DNA of 64,000 nt, taken from Cyanobacterium sp. T60_A2020_053. Its GTDB lineage: Bacteria; Cyanobacteriota; Cyanobacteriia; Cyanobacteriales; Cyanobacteriaceae. Positions 36,471 through 45,480 of this stretch are shown one piece after another. Numbering within the stretch: position 1 is the first letter of the stretch; the number at the start of each line of letters is the position of its first letter. The stretch is from NCBI GenBank assembly GCA_015272165.1, contig JACYMF010000058.1:1-64000 (forward strand). The letters run 5' to 3'. Below the pieces are notes generated by a model that saw only the letters and a list, made by a program, of their open reading frames with translations, searched no databases and was not told the DNA's origin. A program made the translations under genes and the position numbers.

Positions 36471-37115
36471 TTGTCAGAAAAAAAAAATTATCCATCAAAA
36501 TATTTTATCGTTTTTGAAGGAATAGATGGATCAGGAACTTCTACTCAAGCCGAAATGTTAGCTAATTTTTTTATTAATTCAGGACAAAAAGCAGTAGTTA
36601 GCCCTGAACCTTCTAACGGAAAAATTGGTCAATTAATTAGAACATATTTAGGAGGAGAAAATGACTACAATAAAATAGATTTATTCGATCAACAAATGGC
36701 ATATTTATTCGCTGCTGATCGTTTTTATCACCTTTACAATAATAGAGATGGCGTTTATGAATTAATTAACCAAAATATCCATGTTATTAGCACTAGATAT
36801 TATTTTTCTTCCCTTGCTTATAATGGTAAAACAGAAAAAGATTATCAATTTATTAGTGTATTAAATCAAAAATTTCCTCCGCCAGATTTAGTAATTTATT
36901 TAGATTTACCCGTAGAATTAGCCTTAGAAAGAATGGCGACTAGAAGTCATAAGGAAATTTATGAAACTAAAGATAAATTAGTCCAAGTTCAAAACAGATT
37001 TTCAGATATTTTTGCTAATTATAATCACCATTTATTAAAAATAGATGCTAAGAATAAACCAGATGAAATCCACTTAAAAATCATCAGTTATTTACAAGAT
37101 AATTTATTCCGATAA
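36471..37115 (+). CDS. tmk: Thymidylate kinase
   Basis: Phosphorylates dTMP to dTDP. About 214 residues; P-loop FEGIDGSGTSTQAE, the DRX-like AADRFYH, and LDLPVELALERMATRS. Two starts are possible: GTG at 36462 or TTG at 36471. AGGGAG eight bases before the TTG favours it. The protein ends normally. Confidence 0.9.
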   Translation: MSEKKNYPSKYFIVFEGIDGSGTSTQAEMLANFFINSGQKAVVSPEPSNGKIGQLIRTYLGGENDYNKIDLFDQQMAYLFAADRFYHLYNNRDGVYELINQNIHVISTRYYFSSLAYNGKTEKDYQFISVLNQKFPPPDLVIYLDLPVELALERMATRSHKEIYETKDKLVQVQNRFSDIFANYNHHLLKIDAKNKPDEIHLKIISYLQDNLFR

Positions 37116-37241
37116 CACCTCTCGAAAAATACAGGCAAAATGACTGTTTAACCTTACAAAATCTTAATTGTTAGAGAATTTTATTGCCCTTTGCCTTATA
37201 CCAACTAATAATTTATCATAGTAATAGCGCCTAAAAAATTT

Positions 37242-37640
37242 ATGGCAACTAATAAAAATCACAAACTAATTTTAGAGAAATTAAATAAATCAAAAGATGA
37301 AATTAGCGCCCAAAAACTACATTTTGATTTACGTCAACAAGGTTCAAAGATTGGTTTAGCAACGGTTTATCGTACATTAAAAAATCTCCATCAAGAAGGA
37401 TTAATTCAAGAAAGGATTGCATCAAGTGGAGAATCTCTTTATAGTATTATCAAACATGAACATCATCCTCATCATTTAAATTGTGTTTCCTGTGGTGTTT
37501 CTATCCCTCTCAATAATTGCCCTATCGATGCACAATTACATCAGTGGTGTGAATCACAAAACTTTATAGTTTATTATCATACTCTGGAATTTTTTGGACT
37601 TTGTGAAAATTGTCGATTACAACAATTAAGTATTCATTAG
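37242..37640 (+). CDS. Fur-family transcriptional regulator
   Basis: 132 residues: winged helix (ISAQKLHFDLRQQGSKIGLATVYRTLKNL), a metal hinge HEHHPHHLNC, and two CXXC pairs (CVSC, CENC) for structural zinc. It could sense iron, zinc or peroxide; the very short family-wide differences prevent naming Fur, Zur or PerR. A sirohydrochlorin chelatase-like gene follows. Confidence 0.88.
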   Translation: MATNKNHKLILEKLNKSKDEISAQKLHFDLRQQGSKIGLATVYRTLKNLHQEGLIQERIASSGESLYSIIKHEHHPHHLNCVSCGVSIPLNNCPIDAQLHQWCESQNFIVYYHTLEFFGLCENCRLQQLSIH

Positions 37641-37704
37641 GAGTTAATGAATAAAGCAAAATCTCGGATATATAAAGGTTTTAAGCACAATTTATGAAAA
37701 GTCA

Positions 37705-37806
37705 CTGCTTGGTGAAGGCTTTTAATTTATAAGCATTTCACCGCGAAACCTGACACCCGAAACCTGATACCTCCTCTCACCAAAATACTTTTTTAGCAAC
37801 CCCTAA
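37705..37806 (-). repeat. Family B repeat, copy 4
   Basis: Contains TTTAATTTATAAGCATTTCA, then CGAAACCTGACACCCGAAACC heptamer units and ends CTCACCAAAATACTTTTTTAGC. Confidence 0.78.
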
Positions 37807-37843
37807 TTAGGTATTAAAATATAAAAAATTAACAAGATAAATT

Positions 37844-38590
37844 ATGAATAATAGTGACGCTTATATATTGGTGGTGCATGGTAGTAGAAACCGAAAATAT
37901 CAAGATAATTTAGACCAAATAGCGCACCTCACCGAAGCCACCCTAAAAAAGCAAGGATTATATAGTAAATTGGCAATTTTTTGTCTTGAATTAAGCGAAA
38001 AATCTCTCAGTGAAAATATAATAGAGTTTGCTAATTCATGCTATTTGCAAAATTATAAAAGAATTAAAATTTTACCACTCTTTTTATTTTCAGGTACTCA
38101 TGTTTTGGATGATATTCCCCACGAAATTAATCAAGCTCAAGCAGTTTTAAGTAATACTATAACTCTTGAAATATTACCGCATTTGGGCTTAAATGAAGCT
38201 GTAATAGACTTGATTGAAGAAAAATATCAAAAAACACCGAAAGCTCAAAGAGTATTAATTTGTCATGGCACAAAGGTAAAAGAAGGACAACAAGAAGCAG
38301 AAAAATTAGCAGAGAAAATAACAGCGCACCTCGCCTTTTGGTCAATAAATCCTGATGTTAATTATGTAGTGGAAAAATTAATCAGTGAAGGGTATCAAAC
38401 AATTAGCTTATTACCTTATTTTCTTTTTACTGGCAAAATTTCACGGGCGCTGGAGCAACAATGCCAAGATTTACAGTTAAAATATCCTCACATTCAATTA
38501 AACATGATGCCCGTTTTGGGAGTAACCTCTTCATTAGCAAAAATTATTGTTAAATGTTTAACAATGGAAAACCCTCTTAACCCTTATTAG
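37844..38590 (+). CDS. Sirohydrochlorin/cobalt chelatase-like (CbiX family)
   Basis: 248 residues, a tandem of two CbiX half-domains. Each starts with a metal-binding His (LVVHGSRNRKY, and VLICHGTKVKEGQ). Family members insert iron or cobalt into sirohydrochlorin for siroheme or cobalamin. It follows the Fur-family gene on the same strand, but a repeat lies between them. Confidence 0.85.
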   Translation: MNNSDAYILVVHGSRNRKYQDNLDQIAHLTEATLKKQGLYSKLAIFCLELSEKSLSENIIEFANSCYLQNYKRIKILPLFLFSGTHVLDDIPHEINQAQAVLSNTITLEILPHLGLNEAVIDLIEEKYQKTPKAQRVLICHGTKVKEGQQEAEKLAEKITAHLAFWSINPDVNYVVEKLISEGYQTISLLPYFLFTGKISRALEQQCQDLQLKYPHIQLNMMPVLGVTSSLAKIIVKCLTMENPLNPY

Positions 38591-38606
38591 CAATCAAGAG
38601 GGGAGA

Positions 38607-38650
38607 TTATGAATTATGAATTATGAGTTATGAATTATGAATTATGAGTT
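38607..38650. repeat. Heptamer array (TTATGAA)
   Basis: Six tandem TTATGAA/TTATGAG units directly after the CbiX-like gene. Confidence 0.85.
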
Positions 38651-38670
38651 AATAAATAGAGGAAGAATTA

Positions 38671-38713
38671 ATTATCCATTGTCCATTATCAATTGTCCAT
38701 TATCCATTATCAA
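38671..38713. repeat. Heptamer array (TTGTCCA/TTATCAA)
   Basis: About six 7-bp units ending at the chlI stop codon. Confidence 0.85.
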
Positions 38714-39781
38714 TTAGATTTCTAAGCCGAAGACCTTAGCGATAATTTTTTCTACCTTATAACCAGAGTCAATAGATTCTAATGGGTCTTTGCGCAAACG
38801 ATGACGTAAACATAAAGGCATGACTCGGCGAATGTCATCTACTGTTACTTCCGTGCGAGATTCAAAAGCAGCGATGGCTTTAGCCGCTCGGTTAGTCACA
38901 ATATCACCGCGCAAACCGTCCACATCCAACTCAGAACAAATTTCCGATACCTTGACCCTGATTTCATAGTCCATGGTAACTTGCGGTAAGAGATTTTGAG
39001 CATCTGCTAATTTCTGCTGTAGCGCCCGTTGCCCTTCTTCATACTTCTCTAAAAATTCTTGAGGATTGCGGTCAAATTCCCCCCGTTGCTCCACAATTTG
39101 TACCCGCAAATCAGGGTCTTTTACCGTACGGATTTCAGCGTGCATGCCAAAACGATCTAATAATTGAGGACGTAATTCTCCTTCCTCTGGATTACCAGAA
39201 CCGACTAGGACGAAGCGCGCTGGGTGACGAATAGAAATACCTTCTCTTTCCACCGTATTCCAACCACTGGCCGCAGAATCAAGCAACACATCCACGAGGT
39301 GATCATCTAACAAATTAACCTCATCAACGTAGAGGATGCCTCTATTTGCCTTAGCCAACAACCCCGGTTCAAAGGCTTTTACCCCTTCCGACAAGGCTTT
39401 TTCAATGTCGATAGTACCACACACACGATCCTCAGTCGCTCCCAAAGGTAAATCGATCATGGGTACTTTTTTCTTAACTGTTTCTAGGTGTTGATTTTGC
39501 GCTAATTTCTCCTTGAGATCGTCTCCCATCATTTCTTGATCTTCCGGATCCGAGTTGAAAGGATCACCAGCAACCACTTCAATTTCTGGTAACAAATCTG
39601 CTAATGCCCTAATGGTGGTCGATTTACCTGTTCCCCGATCTCCCATAATCATTACCCCACCAATTTTGGGGTCAATGACGTTGAGTAATAGGGCAAGTTT
39701 CATTTGCTCTTGTCCTACGATAGCTGTAAAAGGAAATACTAGGCGACGATTTTTGGGAGGGGCTTGTAGTGTAGTTGTCAT
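38714..39781 (-). CDS. chlI: Magnesium chelatase ATPase subunit ChlI
   Basis: AAA+ subunit of magnesium chelatase, which starts chlorophyll synthesis. 355 residues; Walker [10 protein letters not shown] (about 47-55), Walker [11 protein letters not shown], and the conserved [29 protein letters not shown]. Full length and typical. Confidence 0.97.
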   Translation of the reverse strand: MTTTLQAPPKNRRLVFPFTAIVGQEQMKLALLLNVIDPKIGGVMIMGDRGTGKSTTIRALADLLPEIEVVAGDPFNSDPEDQEMMGDDLKEKLAQNQHLETVKKKVPMIDLPLGATEDRVCGTIDIEKALSEGVKAFEPGLLAKANRGILYVDEVNLLDDHLVDVLLDSAASGWNTVEREGISIRHPARFVLVGSGNPEEGELRPQLLDRFGMHAEIRTVKDPDLRVQIVEQRGEFDRNPQEFLEKYEEGQRALQQKLADAQNLLPQVTMDYEIRVKVSEICSELDVDGLRGDIVTNRAAKAIAAFESRTEVTVDDIRRVMPLCLRHRLRKDPLESIDSGYKVEKIIAKVFGLEI

Positions 39782-39909
39782 TTTATAAATTTAACAATTA
39801 AATTAAAAGTCTATGATATTGATCTCTATCTATTGTTACTCAATATTGACCAAGAAAGGAAGTCAATCTAATTTTGGGTTTGCACTCATTAGTGGTGTCA
39901 TGAGGACAA

Positions 39910-39948
39910 ATGGATAATGGATAATGGACAATTGATAATGGATAATTA
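39910..39948. repeat. Heptamer array (TGGATAA/TGGACAA)
   Basis: Five tandem 7-bp units (GGATAAT, GGACAAT) upstream of ctaC. Confidence 0.8.
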
Positions 39949-40019
39949 GGGGGCGCTTAATAAATCAAAACCCTTATCAAAAAAATATTGATATGAGTTA
40001 GCAATTTATGAAAAATAAC

Positions 40020-40103
40020 TATCTGGCTTCATTCTTTAATTTATAAGCATTTCACCGCGACACCGCGACACCCGAAACCTGATACCTCCCCTCACCAAAA
40101 TAA
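40020..40103 (-). repeat. Family B repeat, copy 5
   Basis: ATAAGCATTTCACCGCGACA core with CACCGCGA and AACCTGA units, ending CTCACCAAAATA. Confidence 0.78.
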
Positions 40104-40209
40104 AAAAAACCTAAAGAATAGCGCCCCTCACCCTAGAAAAAACGCACAGATTAAGGAAATTGACCTATCCTAGTAATAAGAAGCAGTTAAATTATTTAGC
40201 AAATATATT

Positions 40210-41133
40210 ATGAATATTCCCAGTAGTATTATTACCCTGATTGCAGGAATCGCCCTGACTGTAATCAGTTTGTGGTATGGACAAAATCACGGTTTGATGC
40301 CCGTAGAAGCATCCCAAGGGGCGCAAGATGTGGACGAACTCTTTAATCTCATGATGACCATTGCTACGGGCTTATTTCTCATCGTGCAGGGGGTTTTAGT
40401 TTATTGTTTATTTAGGTTTAGGCGCAAAGAAGGCGATCAAACGGATGGACCAGGTATCGAAGGAAATGTCCCTCTTGAAATCGTTTGGACTGCTATTCCT
40501 ACGGTAGTTGTGTTCATCCTTGCTCTCTATAGCTTTGAAGTGTATAACAATCTTGGTGGTTTAGACCCGGAAACCTCTAGGGATTTTCCCCAAGAAGAAG
40601 CGCAGATGGTGGCTTATAATCCCCATCAAGGACATTTATCCCTCGGCATTGGTAACGGTAATGCTGATATGGAAGTAGAAGTTAATGGCATCCAATATGC
40701 TTGGATTTTTACTTATCCTGATACTGGGATTGTTTCCGGTGAACTTCATGTACCTATTAATAAGCAAGTTAAACTGAATATGAAAGCCGGTGATGTAATC
40801 CATGCTTTTTGGGTACCTCAATTAAGATTAAAACAGGATGTTTTACCCGGTAGGGATTCTAATTTTGCTTTTAATTCTAATAAAATTGGTAAATATCCCA
40901 TTATCTGCGCTGAATTGTGTGGTCCTTATCATGGTGGTATGAAAACATTTTTATATGTTCACAGTGAGGAAGATTATCAGCAATGGATACAAGATAATAC
41001 TTTTGCTAATGCGGAAGAAAACGCTGAAAAAATGGCAGTATTATCCGCTCCGATGACGGATGAAGGGCGCTTGGCGATGCACTCCCACCATTTAGGGATT
41101 GATCCTGATACTTTAGCCGTATTACATGAATAG
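40210..41133 (+). CDS. ctaC: Cytochrome c oxidase subunit II (CtaC)
   Basis: aa3-type terminal oxidase subunit carrying the binuclear copper A site. 307 residues: two N-terminal membrane helices, then a periplasmic/lumenal cupredoxin domain with ICAELCGPYHGGM (Cys-X3-Cys, His, Met ligands) and HAFWVPQ. Accepts electrons from cytochrome c6 or plastocyanin. First gene of the ctaCDE cluster. Confidence 0.96.
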   Translation: MNIPSSIITLIAGIALTVISLWYGQNHGLMPVEASQGAQDVDELFNLMMTIATGLFLIVQGVLVYCLFRFRRKEGDQTDGPGIEGNVPLEIVWTAIPTVVVFILALYSFEVYNNLGGLDPETSRDFPQEEAQMVAYNPHQGHLSLGIGNGNADMEVEVNGIQYAWIFTYPDTGIVSGELHVPINKQVKLNMKAGDVIHAFWVPQLRLKQDVLPGRDSNFAFNSNKIGKYPIICAELCGPYHGGMKTFLYVHSEEDYQQWIQDNTFANAEENAEKMAVLSAPMTDEGRLAMHSHHLGIDPDTLAVLHE

Positions 41134-41134
41134 A

Positions 41135-41208
41135 TGACAGGGAGAAAGGGAGGCAGAGGGAGAAAGGGAGGCAAAGGGAGAAGGGGAAGCAGGGGGAAAC
41201 AGAGGAGA
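41135..41208. repeat. Purine-rich 9/18-bp array
   Basis: GGGAGAAAGGGAGGCAGA units repeat about three times between ctaC and ctaD. Confidence 0.8.
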
Positions 41209-41288
41209 TAATTAATTATGAATTTCTTTTGCCCTTTTAACTTTGCCCTTTTATAAAAACATAAGCAATCAATTACAAATATCAATTT

Positions 41289-42941
41289 ATGACTACAAAT
41301 CAAGTTACAGAACATACGCACCACAAGGAGCGTAAATTAATTGATTACTTTACCTTTAATACTGACCATAAAGTAATCGGTATTCAATATCTCGTCACCT
41401 CATTTTTGTTCTATTTCATTGGTGGTGCATTTGCGGAAGTAGTACGCACGGAATTAGCGACACCTGATCCTGATTTCGTTTCTCCTGAGTTGTACAATCA
41501 AGTTTTTACCCTTCATGGTACGATTATGATCTTTTTATGGATTGTACCGGCAGGGGCGGCTTTTGCTAATTATCTCATTCCTTTGATGATTGGTGCTGAA
41601 GATATGGCTTTCCCCCGCCTTAATGCTATCGCTTTTTGGATGGTACCTCCCGGCGGTATTTTACTATTAAGTAGTTTTTTAGTCGGCGCCCCTCAATCTG
41701 GTTGGACATCTTATCCTCCGTTAAGTTTAATGACGGGAAAATGGGGTGAGGAGTTTTGGATTATGAGCCTTTTAATTTTGGGTACTTCTTCCATTTTGGG
41801 TGGCATCAATTTTGCTACTACTATCCTCAAAATGCGCATGAAGGATATGGATTTACACAGTATGCCGTTGTTTTGTTGGTCAATGTTGGCTACTTCGGCG
41901 TTAATCCTGCTTTCGACTCCTGTTTTGGCAGGGGCGCTGATTTTATTATCTTTTGACCTCATCGCTGGGACTAATTTCTTTAATCCTGCTGGTGGTGGTG
42001 ATCCTGTAGTATATCAGCACTTATTTTGGTTTTACTCCCACCCGGCAGTATATATCATGATTTTGCCATTTTTTGGCTTAGTGTCAGAGGTGATTCCTAT
42101 TCACTCCCGTAAGCCTATTTTTGGTTATCGTGCCATTGCTTACTCTAGTTTAGCCATTAGTTTCTTAGGTTTGATTGTGTGGGCGCATCATATGTTTACC
42201 AGTGGCACTCCCGGCTGGTTACGGATGTTTTTTATGGCAACTACCATGTTAATTGCTGTACCGACGGGAATTAAAGTGTTTAGCTGGTGCGCTACCATGT
42301 GGGGCGGAAAAATTGCCCTCAATACGCCGATGTTATTCGCTATGGGGTTTGTGTCGTCTTTCCTCATCGGTGGTTTAACAGGGGTTATGGTAGCTTCTGT
42401 GCCGTTTGATATTCATGTCCATGATACTTATTTTGTGGTAGGACATTTTCATTATGTGCTATTCGGTGGGTCGGCTTTGGCGTTATTCTCTGGTTTTTAC
42501 CACTGGTTTCCCAAGATGACTGGTAAAAATTACCATGAGGGTTTAGGTCGTTTACACTTTATCCTAACTTTCATCGGTTTAAATATCACTTTTATGCCGA
42601 TGCATCAGTTAGGTTTAATGGGCATGAATCGCCGTATTGCTTTGTATGATGTGGAGTTTCAACCCCTTAATTTGCTTAGTACGGCGGGCGCTTATACTAT
42701 GGCTATCTCGACTTTACCTTTTCTTATTAATGTAATTTGGAGTTTAGCAAAAGGTAGTCAAGCGGCGCGTAATCCTTGGCGTGCGCTAACTTTGGAGTGG
42801 CAAACTGCTTCTCCTCCCATCATTGAAAATTTTGAGGAAGAGCCTGTTTTATGGACTGGACCTTATGATTACGGTATTGATGATGAGGAAGGAGAAGAGG
42901 AATCCGTTAGCGATATGTTAGCGGAGATGGGCGCTAAATAG
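41289..42941 (+). CDS. ctaD: Cytochrome c oxidase subunit I (CtaD)
   Basis: Catalytic subunit with hemes a/a3 and copper B. 550 residues, twelve membrane helices. FTLHGTIMIF holds a heme ligand; HPAVYIMILPFFG holds the His-Tyr copper site; HHMFTSG and HDTYFVVGHFHYV carry the remaining ligands. It is about 155 bp after ctaC. An acidic C-terminal tail (DDEEGEEE) is present. Confidence 0.97.
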   Translation: MTTNQVTEHTHHKERKLIDYFTFNTDHKVIGIQYLVTSFLFYFIGGAFAEVVRTELATPDPDFVSPELYNQVFTLHGTIMIFLWIVPAGAAFANYLIPLMIGAEDMAFPRLNAIAFWMVPPGGILLLSSFLVGAPQSGWTSYPPLSLMTGKWGEEFWIMSLLILGTSSILGGINFATTILKMRMKDMDLHSMPLFCWSMLATSALILLSTPVLAGALILLSFDLIAGTNFFNPAGGGDPVVYQHLFWFYSHPAVYIMILPFFGLVSEVIPIHSRKPIFGYRAIAYSSLAISFLGLIVWAHHMFTSGTPGWLRMFFMATTMLIAVPTGIKVFSWCATMWGGKIALNTPMLFAMGFVSSFLIGGLTGVMVASVPFDIHVHDTYFVVGHFHYVLFGGSALALFSGFYHWFPKMTGKNYHEGLGRLHFILTFIGLNITFMPMHQLGLMGMNRRIALYDVEFQPLNLLSTAGAYTMAISTLPFLINVIWSLAKGSQAARNPWRALTLEWQTASPPIIENFEEEPVLWTGPYDYGIDDEEGEEESVSDMLAEMGAK

Positions 42942-42947
42942 GGTTTT

Positions 42948-43170
42948 GCCCTCACCCACAACCCCTCTCCCAAAGCAGGGCGTTTTCAAAGTCAGGATCA
43001 AAATTGATTTGTTTTTGACAAGAAGACAGGTTGACAGGGAGACAGGAGGATTTTTTACTATTAATTGATTTATTGGTAGTTAAAAACCTCTGAATTTCAG
43101 ATTATTGGCTAGTTTGAGAAACTAACATTTTTGAGAATGAAAACGCCCTGCTCCCAAAGGGCGAGGGGCT
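42948..43170. repeat. CCCTCACCCC..palindromic repeat split by a miniature element
   Basis: GCCCTCACCCACAACCCCTC (left half, 42948-42967) and GGGCGAGGGGCT (right half) are parts of the same repeat seen intact at 28171, separated by the element at 42976. The gap to ctaE is 399 bp and has no gene. Confidence 0.85.
42976..43150. mobile_element. 175-bp miniature inverted-repeat element, copy 2
   Basis: Ends CAGGGCGTTTTCA and TGAAAACGCCCTG (perfect inverted repeats), with 9-bp target duplications CTCCCAAAG (42967-42975 and 43151-43159). Nearly identical to the copy at 23818-23992. It lies between ctaD and ctaE. Confidence 0.94.
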
Positions 43171-43182
43171 TATTTGATATGT

Positions 43183-43213
43183 AGTAGGTTGGGTTGAGGC
43201 ACGAAACCCAACA
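43183..43213. repeat. GTTGGGTT hairpin repeat
   Basis: GTAGGTTGGGTTGAGGCACG with AAACCCAAC, related to the hairpin at 14078. Confidence 0.65.
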
Positions 43214-43296
43214 AGAAAAGGCGTAGCAAGGGTAGGATAATGTTTCCTTCTGATCAACATTTCTAAATTATTCAGCATACCCTAATCAGTAGTTTT

Positions 43297-43331
43297 TCAT
43301 TATCAATTGTCCATTATCAATTATCAATTGT
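43297..43331. repeat. Heptamer array (TTATCAA/TTGTCCA)
   Basis: About five 7-bp units ending ten bases before the ctaE start; the array takes up its immediate leader. Confidence 0.85.
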
Positions 43332-43340
43332 TTTATAATT

Positions 43341-43955
43341 ATGCAAAGTTCAGCCATTGATTCTCAAGTCACAATAGATTACGAAAAAGAAGCGCCCTCC
43401 ACCCATCATCCAGATTTACGGATGTTTGGTTTGGTATTGTTTCTAATTGCCGAAAGTATGATCTTTTTCGGTCTTTTTAGCGCCTATATGATTTACTATG
43501 CCACTATGCCACAATGGCCTATGGGTGATATTGAATTAGAATTATTATTGCCCGGTGTTAATAGTGTGATCTTAATTTCTAGTAGTTTTGTCATGCACAA
43601 AGGACAAAGTTGTATTAAAAATAACGATGTCAAAGGTTTACAATTCTGGTTTGCTATTACTGCGGTGATGGGCGCTGTTTTCCTCTTCGGGCAAGGTTAC
43701 GAATATATGCACACTGGTTTTGGTTTAACAGAAAATCTCTTTGCTAGTTGCTTTTATGTGTTGACTGGTTTTCACGGTTTACACGTTACCGCTGGTTTAT
43801 TATTTATCCTAGCGGTTTTGTGGCGCTCTCGCCAAGAAGGTCATTATTCTGCGGACAAACATTTTGGCGTGGAAGCATCTGAGTTATACTGGCACTTTGT
43901 TGATGTCATTTGGATTATTTTATTTGTGCTGGTTTATCTTTTGCCTTTAGGTTAA
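43341..43955 (+). CDS. ctaE: Cytochrome c oxidase subunit III (CtaE)
   Basis: 204 residues, five membrane helices: FGLVLFLIAESMIFFGLFSAYM, VLTGFHGLHVTAGLLF and ASELYWHFVDVIWIILF are typical of subunit III. Completes the oxidase operon, though repeats separate it from ctaD. Confidence 0.95.
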   Translation: MQSSAIDSQVTIDYEKEAPSTHHPDLRMFGLVLFLIAESMIFFGLFSAYMIYYATMPQWPMGDIELELLLPGVNSVILISSSFVMHKGQSCIKNNDVKGLQFWFAITAVMGAVFLFGQGYEYMHTGFGLTENLFASCFYVLTGFHGLHVTAGLLFILAVLWRSRQEGHYSADKHFGVEASELYWHFVDVIWIILFVLVYLLPLG

Positions 43956-43998
43956 TATCTCACTACTATCCTTTGCAAATGAAACCTTACCACACTTA

Positions 43999-44035
43999 TT
44001 CCCCTCTCCTATGGGAGAGGGGTTAGGGGTGAGGG
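43999..44035. repeat. CCCCTCTCC..GGGGTGAGGG palindromic repeat
   Basis: CCCCTCTCC-TAT-GGGAGAGGGG, then TTAGGGGTGAGGG. An intact copy of the repeat that hosts the miniature elements; it may also act as a terminator after ctaE. Confidence 0.75.
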
Positions 44036-44084
44036 TATAATTACAAACTCTAATAATAGTAATTTTGTCAAAAAAATAGTTAAT

Positions 44085-44101
44085 GGTGGGCGATGCCCAC
44101 C
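44085..44101. other. GGTGGGC-GAT-GCCCACC hairpin
   Basis: Seven-base-pair stem common in cyanobacterial intergenic DNA. It lies over the in-frame ATG at 44083, making that start for ackA unlikely. Confidence 0.72.
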
Positions 44102-44121
44102 CTACAAAGGAGTGCAAGACT

Positions 44122-45324
44122 ATGAAAATATTAGTTTTAAACGCTGGTTCAAGTAGCCAAAAAAGCTGTATCTATGATATTAGCCCTCACGATATACCAG
44201 CGCACTCCACCGCCCCACTATGGTTCGCTACTATCGACTGGACAGTTAACGATGATTATGGTTTATTAAAAGTTGAAGCGAATCAAGAAAAAGTAGAAAT
44301 TACTATCCCCAAAAACCAGCGCCCTTCCGCCATATCAATGATGCTGGCAACTATCACCACAGGTAAAACAAAAGTATTAGATAATTTAACAGAAATTACT
44401 AGAGTAGGACATCGAGTAGTACACGGAGGGGCAGAATATAGTGAAGCCTGTGTCATTACCCCAGAAGTGAAAAACACCATCGAAAAATTAATTCCCCTAG
44501 CGCCCAATCACAACCCAGCGCACCTCGAAGGTATCAACGCCATTTCAGAAATTTTACCCGATACCATTCAAATCGCAGTATTTGATACCGCTTTTCATCA
44601 AACGATACCCCCCGAAGCCAAAATTTATCCGCTACCTTATAAATTTTATGAGCAGGGTATCCAGCGTTATGGATTCCATGGCATTTCTCATCAATATGTG
44701 GCGGAATGCGCTTCACAAATTATCAACAAACCCTTGTCTGAATTGAATTTGATTACCTGTCATTTAGGTAACGGTTGCTCAGTTACAGCTATCAAAAATG
44801 GTCAAAGCATTAATACCAGTATGGGTTTTACCCCCCTCGAAGGAGTGATGATGGGCGCTCGTTGTGGTAGCATCGATCCAGCGATTTTGATTCATCTCAT
44901 CACCGAATATAATTACAGCGCCCCTCAACTTAACCACATACTCAATAAAGAATCAGGATTATTAGGTGTTTCGGGAATTTCTGCTGATTTGCGCCACATT
45001 ATCAGCGCCCTTGACGATAATCCTCAAGCACAACTAGCCTTTAATATTTATATCCATCGTCTGCAATCCGTAATTGCTAGTATGTTGCCCTGTTTGGGGG
45101 GGTTAGGGGCGCTGGTTTTTACTGCCGGAGTCGGAGAAAATTCTGCCCTTGTCAGGGAAAAAGTCTGCGCTGGTTTGTCTTATGTTGGTTTAAAATTAGA
45201 CCTTGACAAAAATGCCACTAAGTGCATCAATACCAATATCGCTCAATCAGACTCTAGCTGTGAAATTTTGGTAATTCATACCGAAGAAGATTGGGCAATC
45301 GCTTTGCAATGCCTGAAAACATAG
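44122..45324 (+). CDS. ackA: Acetate kinase
   Basis: Interconverts acetate/ATP and acetyl-phosphate/ADP. 400 residues; N-terminal ILVLNAGSSSQK, RVVHGG, FDTAFHQ, YGFHGISHQYV, HLGNGCS and GENS. The frame opens 13 codons earlier over a hairpin repeat, so ATG at 44122 is chosen; AAGGAG lies eight bases before it. No pta gene is adjacent. It converges with rpoC1, from which a repeat separates it. Confidence 0.97.
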   Translation: MKILVLNAGSSSQKSCIYDISPHDIPAHSTAPLWFATIDWTVNDDYGLLKVEANQEKVEITIPKNQRPSAISMMLATITTGKTKVLDNLTEITRVGHRVVHGGAEYSEACVITPEVKNTIEKLIPLAPNHNPAHLEGINAISEILPDTIQIAVFDTAFHQTIPPEAKIYPLPYKFYEQGIQRYGFHGISHQYVAECASQIINKPLSELNLITCHLGNGCSVTAIKNGQSINTSMGFTPLEGVMMGARCGSIDPAILIHLITEYNYSAPQLNHILNKESGLLGVSGISADLRHIISALDDNPQAQLAFNIYIHRLQSVIASMLPCLGGLGALVFTAGVGENSALVREKVCAGLSYVGLKLDLDKNATKCINTNIAQSDSSCEILVIHTEEDWAIALQCLKT

Positions 45325-45329
45325 GGTGA

Positions 45330-45478
45330 GAATAGGTATCAGGTGTCGGGTGTCAGGTGTTAGGTTAAAGAATTGACAAGAAACTTATGTTTATTGATCT
45401 TTTTCTTCTACTAGAGTCTATTGAGGGAACGGTTTTAAACCCGAAACCTGCAACCTGCAACCTGAAACCTGCTACCTC
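45330..45478 (+). repeat. Element-C-related copy without ends, with heptamers
   Basis: The interior of the TGAYGTTACGCA element (GTTAGGTTAAAGAATTGACA onward) preceded by 7-bp GTATCAG/GTGTCAG units and followed by AACCTGC/TACCTCC units; the terminal inverted repeats are missing. It fills the gap between convergent ackA and rpoC1. Confidence 0.8.
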
Positions 45479-45480
45479 CC

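Larger units (their letters stand above)
39782..40209. other. 428-bp intergenic region between chlI and ctaC
   Basis: No gene seen. Contains a heptamer array (39910-39948), the motif GGGGCGCTT, an inverted family B repeat (about 40020-40103) with CACCGCGA units, and AGCGCCCCTCACCC at about 40119. Confidence 0.75.

Noticed and set aside
44083..44121. Earlier start of ackA
   Set aside because: The first ATG lies on a GGTGGGC..GCCCACC hairpin repeat, and the family start MKILVLNAGSSS is at 44122 with a ribosome site.
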